A DNA stretch of 64,000 bases from Pogona vitticeps (lineage: Eukaryota > Chordata > Lepidosauria > Squamata > Agamidae). The notes below the pieces were generated by a model. That model was given only the letters and a program-made list of their open reading frames with translations. It ran no database searches and had not been told where the DNA came from. The first letter of the stretch is position 1. Every line of letters starts with the position of its first letter. The DNA is taken from positions 63,360,447-63,424,446 of the forward strand of contig NC_135783.1 in NCBI RefSeq assembly GCF_051106095.1, written 5' to 3'. Shown here piece by piece: positions 24,705-36,259 of the stretch. The translations under genes and the position numbers were made by a program.

Positions 24705-24859
24705 CAGCTTCTCTGAATTACTCACACCCTTCTCCATGGCAAGGCAGCAATATTTGAAGGGGCCCCCTAATTTAGTTCCAGCTAAACACTCATCAAATTT
24801 TTTATCCATGGCTTGGCTTTGAGATTCTGTGAACATACTTTCCCAGTCGCCAACACATC
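24567..24859 (-). CDS. SULT6B1: Gene 2 exon 7, extended into BovB
   Basis: The acceptor is ctacag. It encodes CVGDWESMFTESQSQAMD to AGTKLG as expected, then switches at about 24772 to GPFKYCCLAMEKGV and onward, ending at a stop in the 160-bp repeat. It has 96 codons, against 42 in genes 1, 3 and 4. Whether transcripts use this exon end or splice elsewhere is unknown. Confidence 0.75.
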
Positions 24860-27800
24860 CTGTAGAAATGTCAAATGTTTATAGTTAGTTGTAGAATGAA
24901 ACATATATACTTGTAAATCTGTTTATTTATGAAAGAAATGTACTGTATATACTTGAGTATAAGCCGACCCGAATATAAGCCAAGGCACCCAATTTTACTA
25001 CAAAAAACTGGGAAAACATTGACTTGAGTATAAGCCAAGGGTGGAAAATGCAGCAGTTACTGATAAATTTCAAAAATAAAAATAGATACCAATAAAACTG
25101 GGAGAATATGCAGAAGGAGGAGGATGGAAGTGTTCTGGAAGCGTACACTCCCATAAAGACCTTTAAGAGACATAGCTGACAGGGAAGAAGGGGAGGTGAA
25201 TGGGCTTCCCTGGGCTTGTAAACAAAGATGCCCTCACTGTGATCTCTGTTCAAAGTAGTCTTTGAGATACGTACTGACGTGCTGCTAGGAAAAAGTTTTC
25301 ATCTATAGCTCTTTCATTTGGACATAGACTGCTATTATCCTCCCAGCACGGTGTCTGCCTGCAGAGTCTGAAAAATGCAGTGTACTTAACCAGGGTTATC
25401 GGACCACCCTCAGAGGCTGCAGGCGCCCATCAATGAGCAGGGGAATCCAGAGAACACCCACACTGCAGGGAAGTACATGTAATTTTGACACTGACTCGAG
25501 TACAGTGATGCCCCGCATAGCGACGATAATCTGTGCAGCAAAAATTGCTGCAAAGGGATTTCATCGCTATGCAGAAATAAAAAGCCCATAGGAAGGCATT
25601 AAAACCTGTTTAATGCATTCCTATGGGCAAAAAACTCACCTTTAAGCGAAAATCCTCCATACGGTGGCCATTTTCGCTGCCCGGTAAGCAAGGAATCGGC
25701 GCGAAAACACAGCGGGTGGCCATTTTTTTACCTGGCGGCCATTTTGGAACTGCCGATCAGCTGTTTAAAAAAATCACTATGCGATAATTGGTAAGCGAAA
25801 CAGCGTACCAATCATCGCAAAGCGATTTTTTCCTATTTAAAACATCGCAATGTGATTGCTTTTGCGATCGCAAAATCTTCGTCAGTATGTGGATTCGGCG
25901 TTAAACGGGGTGCCCGTTAAGCGAGGCACCACTGTATAAAATGAGGGGGTGCTTTTTCAGCAAAAAAAATTGTGCTGAAAAACTAGGCTTATACTTGAGT
26001 AAATATGGTATTTATATAACAGAACAGCATCTCAAACAAGTACATCAAACATAATGTATAGCTCACAAACTCACAGATTAGTAAATTGGAGAATATAAGA
26101 ATACAAAAATAAAGCTCAAAATCATAATGAAACTGAATACTTTTTTTATATGTTAATCCTGTCTTAGGGTGCAACTAGAGAGGGAAGCTGTCCTTGGTTG
26201 ACCTGGATTGATTCAGAGTTTCCTAAGGCCATTAAATCCCTGTCGTCATTCACACTGAATGTTCAACTACCACAGGCAATTTTGGAGGCATGATTCCATA
26301 TTATATCACAAATCATTACAATTCTCCCACACGCCTCTGTCATTAACATCACCTTCTTCCTGCCTCTTTTTTTAAAATCATTTTTGACATGTGACATAGC
26401 ATTGAACTGATACAATATGTGAAACTGCAGTGCTTATTGACATAGTGTGAAATTAGAATAGCATAATTAAAAAATTGTTCAGCAGAGAGAGAGACAAAGG
26501 GTATTGACTTGAGAGGATATCCCTGCTATAATGGCATACCCTTTGGCATGATGCAGTGTGCCAGTAAAGTGAGAATGTCCCCTTCAAGTGTGTACCTCTT
26601 GTCTCTCCTTCGAATATTTTTTCATTACAGTGGGGTCTTGACTTGAGAACTTAATCCGTATTGGAAGGCGGTTCTCAAGTCAAAAAGTCTGTAAGTCAAG
26701 TCTCCATTGGCCTACATTGCATTGAAAACCGATCAATCCCGTAACAGGCCGTTTTTGTTCCATTTTGGTTTTTTTCTGGTCTGTAAGTCAATTCTCAGGC
26801 TGCAAGTCAAACCTAAATTTTGCGGCCAGAGAAGTCTATAACTCAAAAAGTCTGTAAGTCAAGCCGTCTGTAAGTCAAGGGTCCACTGTATGCTGAATAG
26901 AATATGTTCAGTCAACTGCACTGTTCTATAACTTTAAACAATTATGAATGAACAAAAGGAAGAAGGATCCAGGGACCATGAAACCACAAGTGTAAACTGA
27001 AATAGACACTTTGCCAGCTTTTGGTGCATCCCTAACACAACCTTTATGAATATATCCACCAATGTGGCCAGATAGGTAGAATGGCTGCTTAGCTGGGAAC
27101 TGTTGAGTTAACAGTTTGCTGTACCCTACCTACATTGCCCTAAAGCTTTACCTTTGCTGAAAAGAACAGGACCAAATGCCCCATAGGTTTCGAGGGATCG
27201 CTCTTTCGCAGCCTCAAAGGTGCTTCTTTTCACAACACTTTTAATCTCATCTTCAGTGAGGGAGAACCCAAAGAATTTAGCCATCTTTTGAACGCCTGTA
27301 TACAGGTTCTGTATGTAAAAACAAATCAAAAAACAATTTTTTGTTACATAAAACAAAAACTACACCTCTCTGAAATAATTTTTTTTTACTGAAGATCAGA
27401 GATCTTTCTGAAGCTTAATTGGATTTTTCTTTCCCCAAAATGGTCTCTGAAGCAGTAAACGCTAGAAACAAAGCTTTGCATGGACAATACTGTTTTCCTG
27501 TTGTAAATAACTGGATGGGTTACATCTCAAAATTGATTTCCCCAGAGCCTCTTTTATTATTGTGTTGTGAAAGATCTCCAAAACACAAAGAACCAGAAAC
27601 AAACAATTTGGAGTTGATGCTAGTGAGTAATACTTAAGTACTTGGGCTATATGTCTGAAAAACAGTTCGCTAGAACCTGCCTTGACTCTCTTTCTTTCTC
27701 TCTGCCTGTCTCAAAAATGCTCTTAAATAGTAAGAACTAGAAACACAAATATCTGAATGGATACTAAAAATTTTCTACCAGAAATAACTGTATCTGTTCT

Positions 27801-30800
27801 TAAAACTGGGTTTTTCTCAGCTCATTGGCTTTTAGTAAAGCCCAGTCAGAAGCTATTTTTGACCTACGGTTACGCTGATACAAGTTGGATGACATCCAGG
27901 CCAAGGCAAAGAACAAGCTAGTGTGAAAGAACTGGGCAGGGCTGGAAGGGAAGTGTGACCTGCTTAGATGTTTCCTGCTGCTGTCTTATCTAAAAATTGC
28001 TTTCAATGCAATACATTTTTATCAGTAACGGTAAAAAAAAGTAGAGAGACATAGAACAGCATATCTGTATGCTTTCACCATAGAAACGAAAGTCATATAC
28101 ATATTATAGTTCATTACACATTTATTATTTCTGCAGGTGTTGTGATATAAAACACATCTGAATTGTTCAAAAAGTCAGCGTTGCTCTCACCTCTTTTAGT
28201 TCTTCATAACTGATGGCCATGACATTTTCATTATCAATATATTCATCCCAGGCTTTCACATAGTCAAAGTAGGATCCTCCTGGAACTGGAGAAAAGGAAG
28301 AGGATACTGAAGTCCATGATGCCGTAATTCTGAAGTTAGACATTTTCAAATCACTGGAAATATTCTCAACAACATTCTTCAATTATAGATCAGCATTTAT
28401 TCCCATTTTCTCTATCAGTAAATGCAACACCACATATTAGGATTAATTGAAGAAACACTGAAACTTCCCATGATAGGTGTTATACAAATCTCAGAAAGCT
28501 TTTCAACCATTTATGTTGAGAGCTTTCTTCAGAGATTTAATTCAATATAATTTACAACTTTTAAAATGTGTTTGCATGTGTTCATAACTTTGGACCGAGG
28601 GACGTGGTGGTGCTGCGGGTTAAACCGCAGAAGCCTCTGTGCTCTAAGGTCTGTAGATCTTCCGCTGTAAGATTGAATCCACATGACGGAGTGAGCGCCT
28701 GTCGCTTGTCCCAGCTCCCACCAACCTAGCGGTTCGAAAGCATGCAAGTGCGAGTAGATAAATAGGGACCACCACGGTGGGAAGGTAGCAGCGTTCCGTG
28801 TCTAAGTCGTACTGGCCATGTGACCACGGAAGATTGTCTTCAGACAAACGCTGGCTCTGTGGCTTGGAAATGGGGATGAGCACCGCCCCCTAGAGTCAAA
28901 CACGACTGGACAAAAATTTTCAAGGGGAACCTTTACCTTTACCTATAACTTTGGACCAGGGTGCACATGTGTGTTGAAATAGTTTTGAATTATGCACATT
29001 CATACATGCATCAAAGTTTTGAAGGCCAAAAGGCTGCATCCTGAATTTAGCCCAGGAAAAAAAACAGTAGCAAACAGCAGATCTCATGGGGAATTAGCGC
29101 CACATCCTTCCAAAAGTTACTGTCTCACAGATGTCAGGCTACTAGATACTGGATCAATGGAAATTTTTGGGTTGTCATCAGAAGCAGCCCCTGGTAATGA
29201 ACATTATAATAGTTAAGTCTAGAGATTGCCACAGCAGTCACAAAAGTGGCCAAGTAATAACCCTCTTTGAAAGGATGCAGTTGGAATATCAATGGAAACT
29301 GACAGAGCACAGATCAGGATCCTTCTGCCTTCCAGACATCCATCCCCAAGAGGTGATGGATTTGGCAGGATAGCTTCCAAATCCTGAAAATCTGCTTGTG
29401 GTAGGCTGTTAACACATGCTGCCAAAAGGCAAGGATACCTTTTCCATTCATAAAATCAATAAAATATGCATCCCAAGATGACAAAGGAAAGGAAGATAAC
29501 TTGTTTCTAAAATGAAAGTAAGACACCAGCGTGTCTTTGGGATTTCGAAACAGCACCAGAACCTGAAACACAAGAGAAGAAATTGTAATTTAAGTTTTTG
29601 TGCTACATGCTATTTAATAATGATTATTCTTATTATCCAGTAATGCCCAGTAATTTCTGTAATCCAGTAATGCCTGAGTAAATCACAGAATAAAACATTA
29701 TTTTCAGTCAATATTCTGGTTCCATTATTTTCTTCATTTTTCCATTAGTAGTTAGGATCACCAGCATGATATTCTGCTAAACTGATCAGACATAGTTCTA
29801 TAAAGTTTTAGGTCAGCAAACAGATGACTATAATTGCCTGCAATCATTATCATAATAAGAGTCCGTTTCTTGTGCAAGAAGGTGTGTCTATTTTATACTA
29901 ATAGGAATAGCATGGTATATACAGTATTTCTAGGCTTCTCAATGACAATCTCCCTGCTACATTCACTAATACAGCTAAACAGAGTTGGTTCTGCTCTCCA
30001 CACACCTATCACTTTGGGGGCAAAAATTACTCGTGGTGGTATCTGTGGGTCATCGTATTATTGACATTTATCATGGGCTAGTAAGCCTTGTTGATAGTAT
30101 TTGCAAATTTGGATTACATGGCCCAGAACTGGATGGAAGGAGCACCCTGAAGATGTTATTAGAAACAATTCACTGAGGCCATCACCGTGGAGCAGTCTTT
30201 GGTGCTGCACATATACATCTGCCAAATGTGGAAACAACCTTTGGATTGGTAATGAAATTGACATGTCAAACACTGGATTCAACCTTAAATCCTTTCTTGT
30301 TATAGTTGATTCCTCTGAGCCACAGCTGGTACAAGTCAATCCCTAGCACAACTATACATGTGTGACCTTTGTAATAAAGCCTTCATAAGGTCAAAGAGTA
30401 TGAGCTTGTGCACTCACCTTGGCTTTATTTTTGAAAATAGATTTGGGCAGCAAATTAGGATGCAGGTGCGTTATTATGACCCTTCTTGAAGGAAGTTTTT
30501 CCATCCTCTTTAATAAAATAAGAAAAAGAAAAAGAAATCACTACCGAAAACAGCTTGGACATCTAAAAGGTGTTCTGGGGGAGAGCAGGTTTACATGATT
30601 GATCATAATCTGGAACCATGGATGCATGTAGCAAATAAGAAACAAAAAAGTTTATTTCATGTCCCACTTTGCAATTCAGAAGAATTTCAATATATGCTCA
30701 GTGTCCTCAACAAAGAAAGAACAGTTAAAATTTAGAAAATGAGTAATCCGCATATTTCAGCAACTGTTTCTACAGATGTCTTGGGACAGAAGTGTACTTG

Positions 30801-30811
30801 TTAAGCACTGT

Positions 30812-30851
<40 letters not shown>

Positions 30852-32078
30852 GTGATAACAGTAGTAGACCAGGAGACAATATAGGATATATTTAGTATCT
30901 ATCAAATTATCTTTATGACACAGTGCATGTAAGTGTAAAACTAAGTAGGAGGATATACTTCCAGAGAAATAGGATTAATCTATGCATCAAAATCAACATA
31001 AAAAAACCTAAGATCATGGCCCCTGGTCCCATCACCTCCTGACAAATAAAAGGGGAAGATATGGAGGCAGTGACAGATTTTACCTTCTTGGGCTCCATGA
31101 TCACTGCAGATGGTGACAGCAGCCACAGGATTAAAAGATGCCTGCTTCTTGGGAGGAGAGCAATGACAAACCTACACAGCATCTTAAAAAGCAGAGACCT
31201 CACCTTGCCGAAAAAGGTCTGCATAGTCAAAGCTATGGTTTTTCCAGTAGCAATGTACAGAAGTGAAAGCTAGACCATAAAGAAAGCTGACTGCCGAAGA
31301 ATTGATGCTTTTGAATTGTGGTGCATCAAGCCGGTCTCCTACTGGAATTTTCTATTTCGGTCACTAATTTTAGTGGTGAAGTAAAGGAACATAACTTCCT
31401 TTTATTTCTGTTCCAGATATTTAACATGTTTCTTAAAAAGGGTTGTTCGCCTGATTTATTGTATTTCTTTTTACTACATTAAACAAATATTTTTCAATAT
31501 TCCCATTTATTTCTGAGGATTCCATATCCCACCAAATTAACCTTCCTTTGTTGTATATAATATCTCCAATAAATCTTAACTGATTCGCTATACTGTATAA
31601 TAATTTTTTGTATTAGGAATACCTAAACCTCCATTTTTTTAAAGCCCTATACCAATATCTTTTATTTATTCTTGGTCCATGCTGACCTTGAGCTTGTCTG
31701 GATCCCCAAACTCAAGGCGTGGAGTCATTGCCAATTCTTTTTCAAGTCTGAGTCTTTCTTTCACTTCCTCTGCTGTATACTTTCCAGATATGATGGCCAA
31801 GTGGTTTAGGATGTGGTCAACCCAGTTAGTACCTGAAAAAAGATGACACATGTCTGGAGTACAAGCTTATGGTTGCTCTTCATACTGCTTGTTTACTGGG
31901 GATAAAGTCCATAATTTCTTGTGGTATACTCTGCTGGTACCTCTCTCTGAGAGTGAACACTTTGTAGTTTGAAGGAAAGCCCAAATGGCACTCACTCCAC
32001 TTCCTGTCTAATACAGTAGTACAGTAGTTAATAACATCTTGTTTCATCATACAGTGTGCTAATCCTTCTATTGTCCAC

Positions 32079-32113
<35 letters not shown>

Positions 32114-34167
32114 ATAGCTTTCTTTCACACACATACACACACACTGAGAGAGGGAGGTATATACCTGCCTCTGATGGGAAAAAACAGATTTGGATCTGTG
32201 AGGAAAAACAGAAGAAAAGCAAAATGAGAAGGAAACAGGGCGAGACAGAACAAAAAAGGAATAGAAAAATTGTAGGGAAAGGGCAAATGAGGGGGAAATG
32301 AAGTAGACAAAAAAAAGGAGAAAACAGAGAAACAAAGCAACCAACAGAAAAGATTGCAGTATGAAAAGAACAAGCAAACAGATCATATCCTCTCTTTCAC
32401 ACCAAGTCTGTATAATTTCTAACTCACTGGGATGAAAGCAGCACACCATCTATCTGATAATATTTCACACACTCTCTACTCATTCTTCGCAAGCAGTAAT
32501 ATTCCTTGCATGACAAGCTCTTAGAGCATCCAGTTCTTTGGAGGCACAAGTGGGCTACTTCTGCATTTCATATTTAGAACAATTAACAATTTCAGAACAA
32601 ATTTTAACCTGTGAAATGTGAAGCTGAAGATTAAAGAGAGTTTAAATAGTATTTTAAGTCTAGTTCAAATTATATATGTCTGTGTTATTCCTGGCTATTT
32701 TGCCAGGCATAGAGACATTCTCTTATGGAAAAAAGTATCCAAGTGTACTGGATTCAGAAAAATTACAAATCTTGAACTGAACTGGGTTGATTGGGACCAA
32801 TTCATTGGAGTGCCAGACTCAACTGGAATAAACAGATTCACTTCCAGAATGAAGCAAATCCGATCAGTTTGCATCTAGAGCGCAAAAACCTTTGATGGAG
32901 TATAAACTGCTTCTGGCTATTAAGTTTTAATTACAAAATACATTCTGAGTGTGCTTAATAAACAAACCCCAGAAATTAAACACCTGAAATTTTACAGCCT
33001 TACTCACTTCCTTAGGATTAATCTATCATGTATGTTTCCACCTTTCATGTATATCAGTAAAAACCCAATGAAGTTACAGCAGTTTTGGTTTTCCAATGCA
33101 TTGACCTGACAGACTTTCATATTGATTTGGATCTGGGGCATAAATCAAACTGGGTGGCACACACCATGCTCCAGAAAAAAATTAAGTTATATTTGGAAGC
33201 CCCACATTGGGGACCTGTGCATAACTGTAGTAAGACATTTTGTTTATTCTGGTATGTACCGTATTTTTCGCTCCATAAGACGCACCTCTCCATAAGGCGC
33301 ACCAAATTTTTAGGAGAAGAAAACAGGAAAAAATAATCTGTTTTCTTCGCTCCATAAGACGCACAGACTTTCCATCCCCCTGTTTTGTGGAAAAAAGTGT
33401 GTCTCATAGTGCGAAAAATACGGTATATTTGTGTATGTGTGTGTTTAGTAAATGTTATCGTTAAAAACAAACATGTAACTAAAGGTTAACGTTGTTAATG
33501 CTAATTCTGGGACTTCATAATAAGTTACGAAACAAGAGTGGTGTCCTGTGATCCACACAGAGTAAAAGTGCCGTGTTAAGCACGATCACCCAAACCCATG
33601 TGGTTGCCCACTCAATTTGGAGTATATTATTCCCCCACCCACATTTTCCTACATTGTGCAAGTAGCTATAGAGAAGACTAGAAGGCAGAGACATTTCCTT
33701 TCACAAGCCTGCCCCCACTCCAAGCCATTGTGTGATTCTGCATAGGAATTGTTACTTTGAGGAGTAAGGAAAAGAAGGGTCAAATTAGACAGATTTTCCT
33801 TCCATGTTGTTCCTTAACATATAATCCTTATTTTTTTACAATCTACAATGTTAGATGTAATATTCCTGATCTAGTTGTGCATTAACATCCATTCTACTCA
33901 TAACTATCTATCTGCACATCTTTGATTAGAACCTCTTTGCCAGGCTAAGGAAGAGTGATACTCACCACTTTTAGGATATCCTGCCAAGATCACATCATCT
34001 GCCCTGGCTTCGAAGGTTTCAAGAGCTTGTAGAGTTTCTACCTGGCAAGCAGCAACAGGGTACAAGTTGCCCTTATAGGAAAAATAATTCTCTTCTGGGG
34101 TTAGCGTGGCACTTTTGGCCACAAACTTCTCCAGAAATTCCACTGAACTTCTCCAGTGTTCAACCAT
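24567..34167 (-). CDS. SULT6B1: Gene 2: sulfotransferase 6B1-like with transposon-derived C-terminus, 7 exons
   Basis: Cytosolic PAPS-dependent sulfotransferase family; acceptor unknown. Exons: 33966-34167, 31687-31832, 30418-30507, 29439-29562, 28191-28285, 27152-27308, 24567-24859. The frame stays open for 1107 nt (368 aa). Motifs: YPKSGTNW (64-71), ITHL with His130 (Ile128 replaces the usual Lys), RNPKD and VSY (152-161), YEELKE (214-219), and FSKGCVGDW (269-277). In the last of these Ser270 replaces the Arg of FRKG, a 3'-phosphate contact in studied SULTs. Native sequence stops at TKLG (residue 303). The remaining 65 residues come from a BovB LINE and another repeat, replacing about 11 native residues. 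It may be a live gene with a new tail or a decaying one; there is no stop or frameshift in the first 303 codons. Confidence 0.85.
24943..26008. mobile_element. TA-flanked element with a nested MITE
   Basis: The left end tactgtatatacttgagtat and the right end inverse of taccatatttactcaagtat share the cgagtataagcc motif. It is interrupted by another element at 25503-25934, so its own length is about 630 bp. The same end style occurs at 8439, 14705 and 33259. Confidence 0.65.
25503..25934. mobile_element. Tigger/pogo-like MITE nested in a second element
   Basis: Ends cagtgatgccccgcatag and gcgaggcaccactg, flanked by TA at 25501-25502 and 25935-25936. It sits inside the element at 24943-26008 and is therefore younger than it. 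Confidence 0.75.
26628..26888. mobile_element. Tc1/mariner-type MITE
   Basis: Ends cagtggggtcttgactt and aagtcaagggtccactg with TA flanks. The motif tctgtaagtcaag recurs four times inside. It is a different family from the gtggtgcc elements. Confidence 0.7.
27152..27308 (-). CDS. SULT6B1: Gene 2 exon 6
   Basis: The acceptor is atacag and the donor AAAG|gtaaag. It encodes NLYTGVQKMAKFFGFSL to GPVLFSK plus one base of Gly272. AGC (Ser270) stands where the family has Arg. Confidence 0.92.
27309..28190. other. Gene 2 intron 5, nothing recognised
   Basis: AT-rich intron sequence with no recognised repeat or exon. Confidence 0.45.
28191..28285 (-). CDS. SULT6B1: Gene 2 exon 5
   Basis: The acceptor is ctccag and the donor GAG|gtgaga. 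It completes a split Val codon, then encodes PGGSYFDYVKAWDEY to YEELKE. Confidence 0.92.
28286..29438. other. Gene 2 intron 4
   Basis: Contains the full Sauria SINE at 28597-28944. The remainder is unassigned. Confidence 0.5.
28597..28944 (+). mobile_element. Sauria-type SINE, full length with target duplication
   Basis: A tRNA-like head starts gagggacgtggtggtgctgc, with a B-box-like string ggttcgaaagc. The body matches the copy at 9842 and the tail is ctttacctttacct. A perfect 13-bp direct repeat ATAACTTTGGACC lies at 28584-28596 and 28945-28957. Confidence 0.93.
29439..29562 (-). CDS. SULT6B1: Gene 2 exon 4
   Basis: The acceptor is tttcag and the donor AAAG|gtatcc. It encodes [18 protein letters not shown] to YFIDFMNGK, with PAPS-contact Arg and Ser intact. 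Confidence 0.93.
29563..30417. other. Gene 2 intron 3, nothing recognised
   Basis: No repeat or exon was recognised. Chance open frames occur on both strands. Confidence 0.4.
30418..30507 (-). CDS. SULT6B1: Gene 2 exon 3
   Basis: The acceptor is ttaaag and the donor AAG|gtgagt. Thirty codons encode [15 protein letters not shown] to IFKNKAK. His130 is present; Ile replaces the common Lys two residues before it. Confidence 0.93.
30817..30850. repeat. CT microsatellite
   Basis: About 17 uninterrupted CT units. Confidence 0.9.
30995..31325 (+). mobile_element. BovB LINE fragment
   Basis: Matches the late ORF2 of the copy at 52610, from aagatcatggcccctggtcc through acagattttaccttcttggg to gaattgatgcttttgaattg. 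Both ends of the LINE are absent and stops are present. Confidence 0.85.
31687..31832 (-). CDS. SULT6B1: Gene 2 exon 2
   Basis: The acceptor is tttcag and the donor AAG|gtcagc. It completes Gly68 and encodes TNWVDHILNHL to FGDPDKLK. Confidence 0.93.
32081..32144. repeat. AC microsatellite, two blocks
   Basis: An AC run at 32081-32108 and a shorter, interrupted run to about 32144. Confidence 0.85.
33259..33423. mobile_element. Palindromic MITE, TA-flanked
   Basis: Left end ccgtatttttcgctccataa and the right end inverse of gtgcgaaaaatacgg are paired. The motif cgctccataagacgcac also occurs inside at about 33346. It is 165 bp long with TA on both sides. Confidence 0.75.
33966..34167 (-). CDS. 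SULT6B1: Gene 2 exon 1 (start)
   Basis: ATG at 34165-34167; donor AGTG|gtgagt. It encodes 67 residues, MVEHWRSSVEF through FSYKGNLYP and TFEARADD to GYPKS. The length equals that of gene 1 exon 1. Confidence 0.9.
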
Positions 34168-35119
34168 CGTCTTTCCTGGATGTGCACCTGGTACAGACTG
34201 AGACTAGGCTATCAGTTGTTGTTATTCATGTACAGATCAACAGTCATACAAATGATCAGCAACAAACCAAAACCAGATTAAGGTCATGGCTTCTATAAAA
34301 TGTTGTGGAAGCTGAAAAATTACTATTGCTATGTAACGAAGAGTGCTAGAAAGAAAATGTAGCCCTTACTTATTTCACTTTGGATACACTGTAATTAGTG
34401 ACTTGTTTATAACTGATGTGCTCCCAGCATGGGAAGCATTATCAGGTATGATTTCTGGACATATGCATGCACTCAGACATGTTTTAGGAATAAATATATA
34501 TAATGGATTTTTGAAATTTGCCAGTTTGCATCTAGGCATGAACCACAACACAGGTTTTTGGTAGCTGGTTTTCTGCAAACAGGCAAGAATCCACTTGCAA
34601 CATAATCCTTTTTTTAATACAATTCTTTTCAATCAAGAAGGACATGTAAGAAAAACAGTCTCAATAAATTGCATTGAGCAAAACTGGGGTGGTTCAAGAT
34701 GATATTCAAATTTACAGAAATCATTATATTATGGAAGCATTGGATGGTATAGCTTTGTGCGTGACAAATGATGAGTAACAAGAATTACTAGATAATAAAG
34801 TTACTTCAAAATCAGTGGAAATTAATTTGGAAAAGCACATTCATTTGCAGAGGCAGAGGCTGAGAGAATTCTACAATCCAAGCCACAGTTGCAGAAGCTC
34901 CGAAGGATTTGATGGATTTCAGTTCCACACAGTAGCAAGCATTGGGAAATAAGCACATTTGGTGTTCAGAGGGTACCAAGTGGACAAGAGAGAAGGAAAG
35001 TAGCTTAAACAATAGCTTCTGAGAGCAATGAAGAGCTTCTGAGAGCAATGAAACTGGGTCTTCAGGAAATTGCAGTAGAACAGCACTAATCTTTCTGTGA
35101 AGGCTGGGGTTAAAACATT

Positions 35120-35171
<52 letters not shown>

Positions 35172-36250
35172 ATATTCACGCATGCATACACACCATACAA
35201 ATGAGTAAAGCAGAGGAAAATTCTGCCAATGCACAAAAAAGTCTCCCAAAGGTATTACCTTTTGTTGAGATCTTATTTGATCCTTCCTGAAGAACAGATG
35301 GGTAGGTGGGTGTTGTAACGTTGCCACTCCAGTTTTTGTTCAAGGAAAGCTAGAGATCTCAGAGTATGAGGACTGACTAGCAGTGCCACCAGTTGCAGAA
35401 CAGGGACCTGAAAAACAGGTAATGGGAGTCCGCTTGCTATAACCTCCAGGTGTGAAGATTCAATATGTGAGGTGTTCAACGTAACCAGTGATTTCTGCAA
35501 TGCAGGTGGTCAAGAGCGATTAAATTGCACTGCCTCTGGAGTCTGGTAGTGGAAGAATGTGAGTGCTGAATACTAAAGATGGAAATCCAAGGCTTTTTAT
35601 GAGGCATTAGCTAGGAAACTGTCCTCTCTTCTGCTTCATTTTTTCTAGTAGATACTGAGGATCTTTAATTAATCCTTTATTAACCAAAAAGCAGGAGCAA
35701 AACTGGCAAGGCTCATCTTTCTTATGCAAGTATGCAAACTACCTGGCAAAGAGGGCAAAAAATAGGTGTTGGATGTTAATTAGGTATGTGTTTAGTGGCA
35801 GTTACAACATGTTCAGACTCTTTGCCTCTGTCTCCTCTTACACCCATTGTGACCTAATTAATGTTGCCGCATACACCTACAAATAACACTGATCAATGAT
35901 GGTGGCTAGCTGGAGTTGCATTCCTTGCCCTTTGCAATAGATGTCTTCCCAGCTGTGGCCCATATGCTCCATATGTTTCCTATGCCCTATAGGATTGCAA
36001 GCGTTATGGCCAGGCTTCTTTTGGCCAACTTTGAAATGAACAGGTAGTAAACATGCTGGAACATACACACATATACAAGCGGGAATGTTGTACAGACCTG
36101 TATAGCCTGAAGCCTGCCAACAAGGGAAATGGTATGCTTTACTGGGACCCAGAAATCTAAAGAAAGATGGCACAAGGATGGTTGCCTCAAGGAGGTGGGG
36201 GAGAATGAGGCTATATTGTAGATTGTTTGTGAACCTATATATGAAAACAT
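34168..36250. other. Intergenic DNA between gene 3 and gene 2 (part 1)
   Basis: The gene 2 promoter is expected just right of 34167, but no clear element was assigned. An ATAA-type microsatellite lies at 35122-35173. Otherwise unassigned. Confidence 0.4.
35122..35173. repeat. AAAT microsatellite
   Basis: About 13 uninterrupted tetranucleotide units. Confidence 0.95.
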
Positions 36251-36259
36251 ATTTCACTG

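Larger units (their letters stand above)
23584..24772 (-). mobile_element. BovB LINE, 5'-truncated, internally deleted, with two insertions
   Basis: On the minus strand it runs from cccttcaaatattgctgcc (24772) through ggagcaggaactggcaagcc (about 24480) to the BovB C-terminus and the tail near 23584. Near 24410 the sequence jumps from the upstream region straight to the late ORF2 region (ggtctcatcaccta), so much of the reverse transcriptase is deleted. A foldback element (23740-23930) and a 160-bp repeat (24543-24704) sit inside it. Its 5' end abuts SULT gene 2 sequence at about 24772. BovB is a non-LTR element known for horizontal transfer between squamates and ruminants. Confidence 0.85.
24860..27151. 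other. Gene 2 intron 6
   Basis: Mostly DNA elements: a MITE at 24943-26008 with a second nested at 25503-25934, and another at 26628-26888. The rest is AT-rich and unassigned. Confidence 0.6.
30508..31686. other. Gene 2 intron 2
   Basis: Holds a CT microsatellite (30817-30850) and a BovB fragment (30995-31325). The AT-rich rest is unassigned. Confidence 0.5.
31833..33965. other. Gene 2 intron 1
   Basis: Contains AC microsatellites near 32081-32144 and a palindromic MITE at 33259-33423. The rest is unassigned. Confidence 0.5.

Noticed and set aside
34812-35327. 171-codon minus-strand open frame
   Set aside because: It spans an AAAT microsatellite (a run of Phe-Ile-Tyr-Leu) and has no domain.
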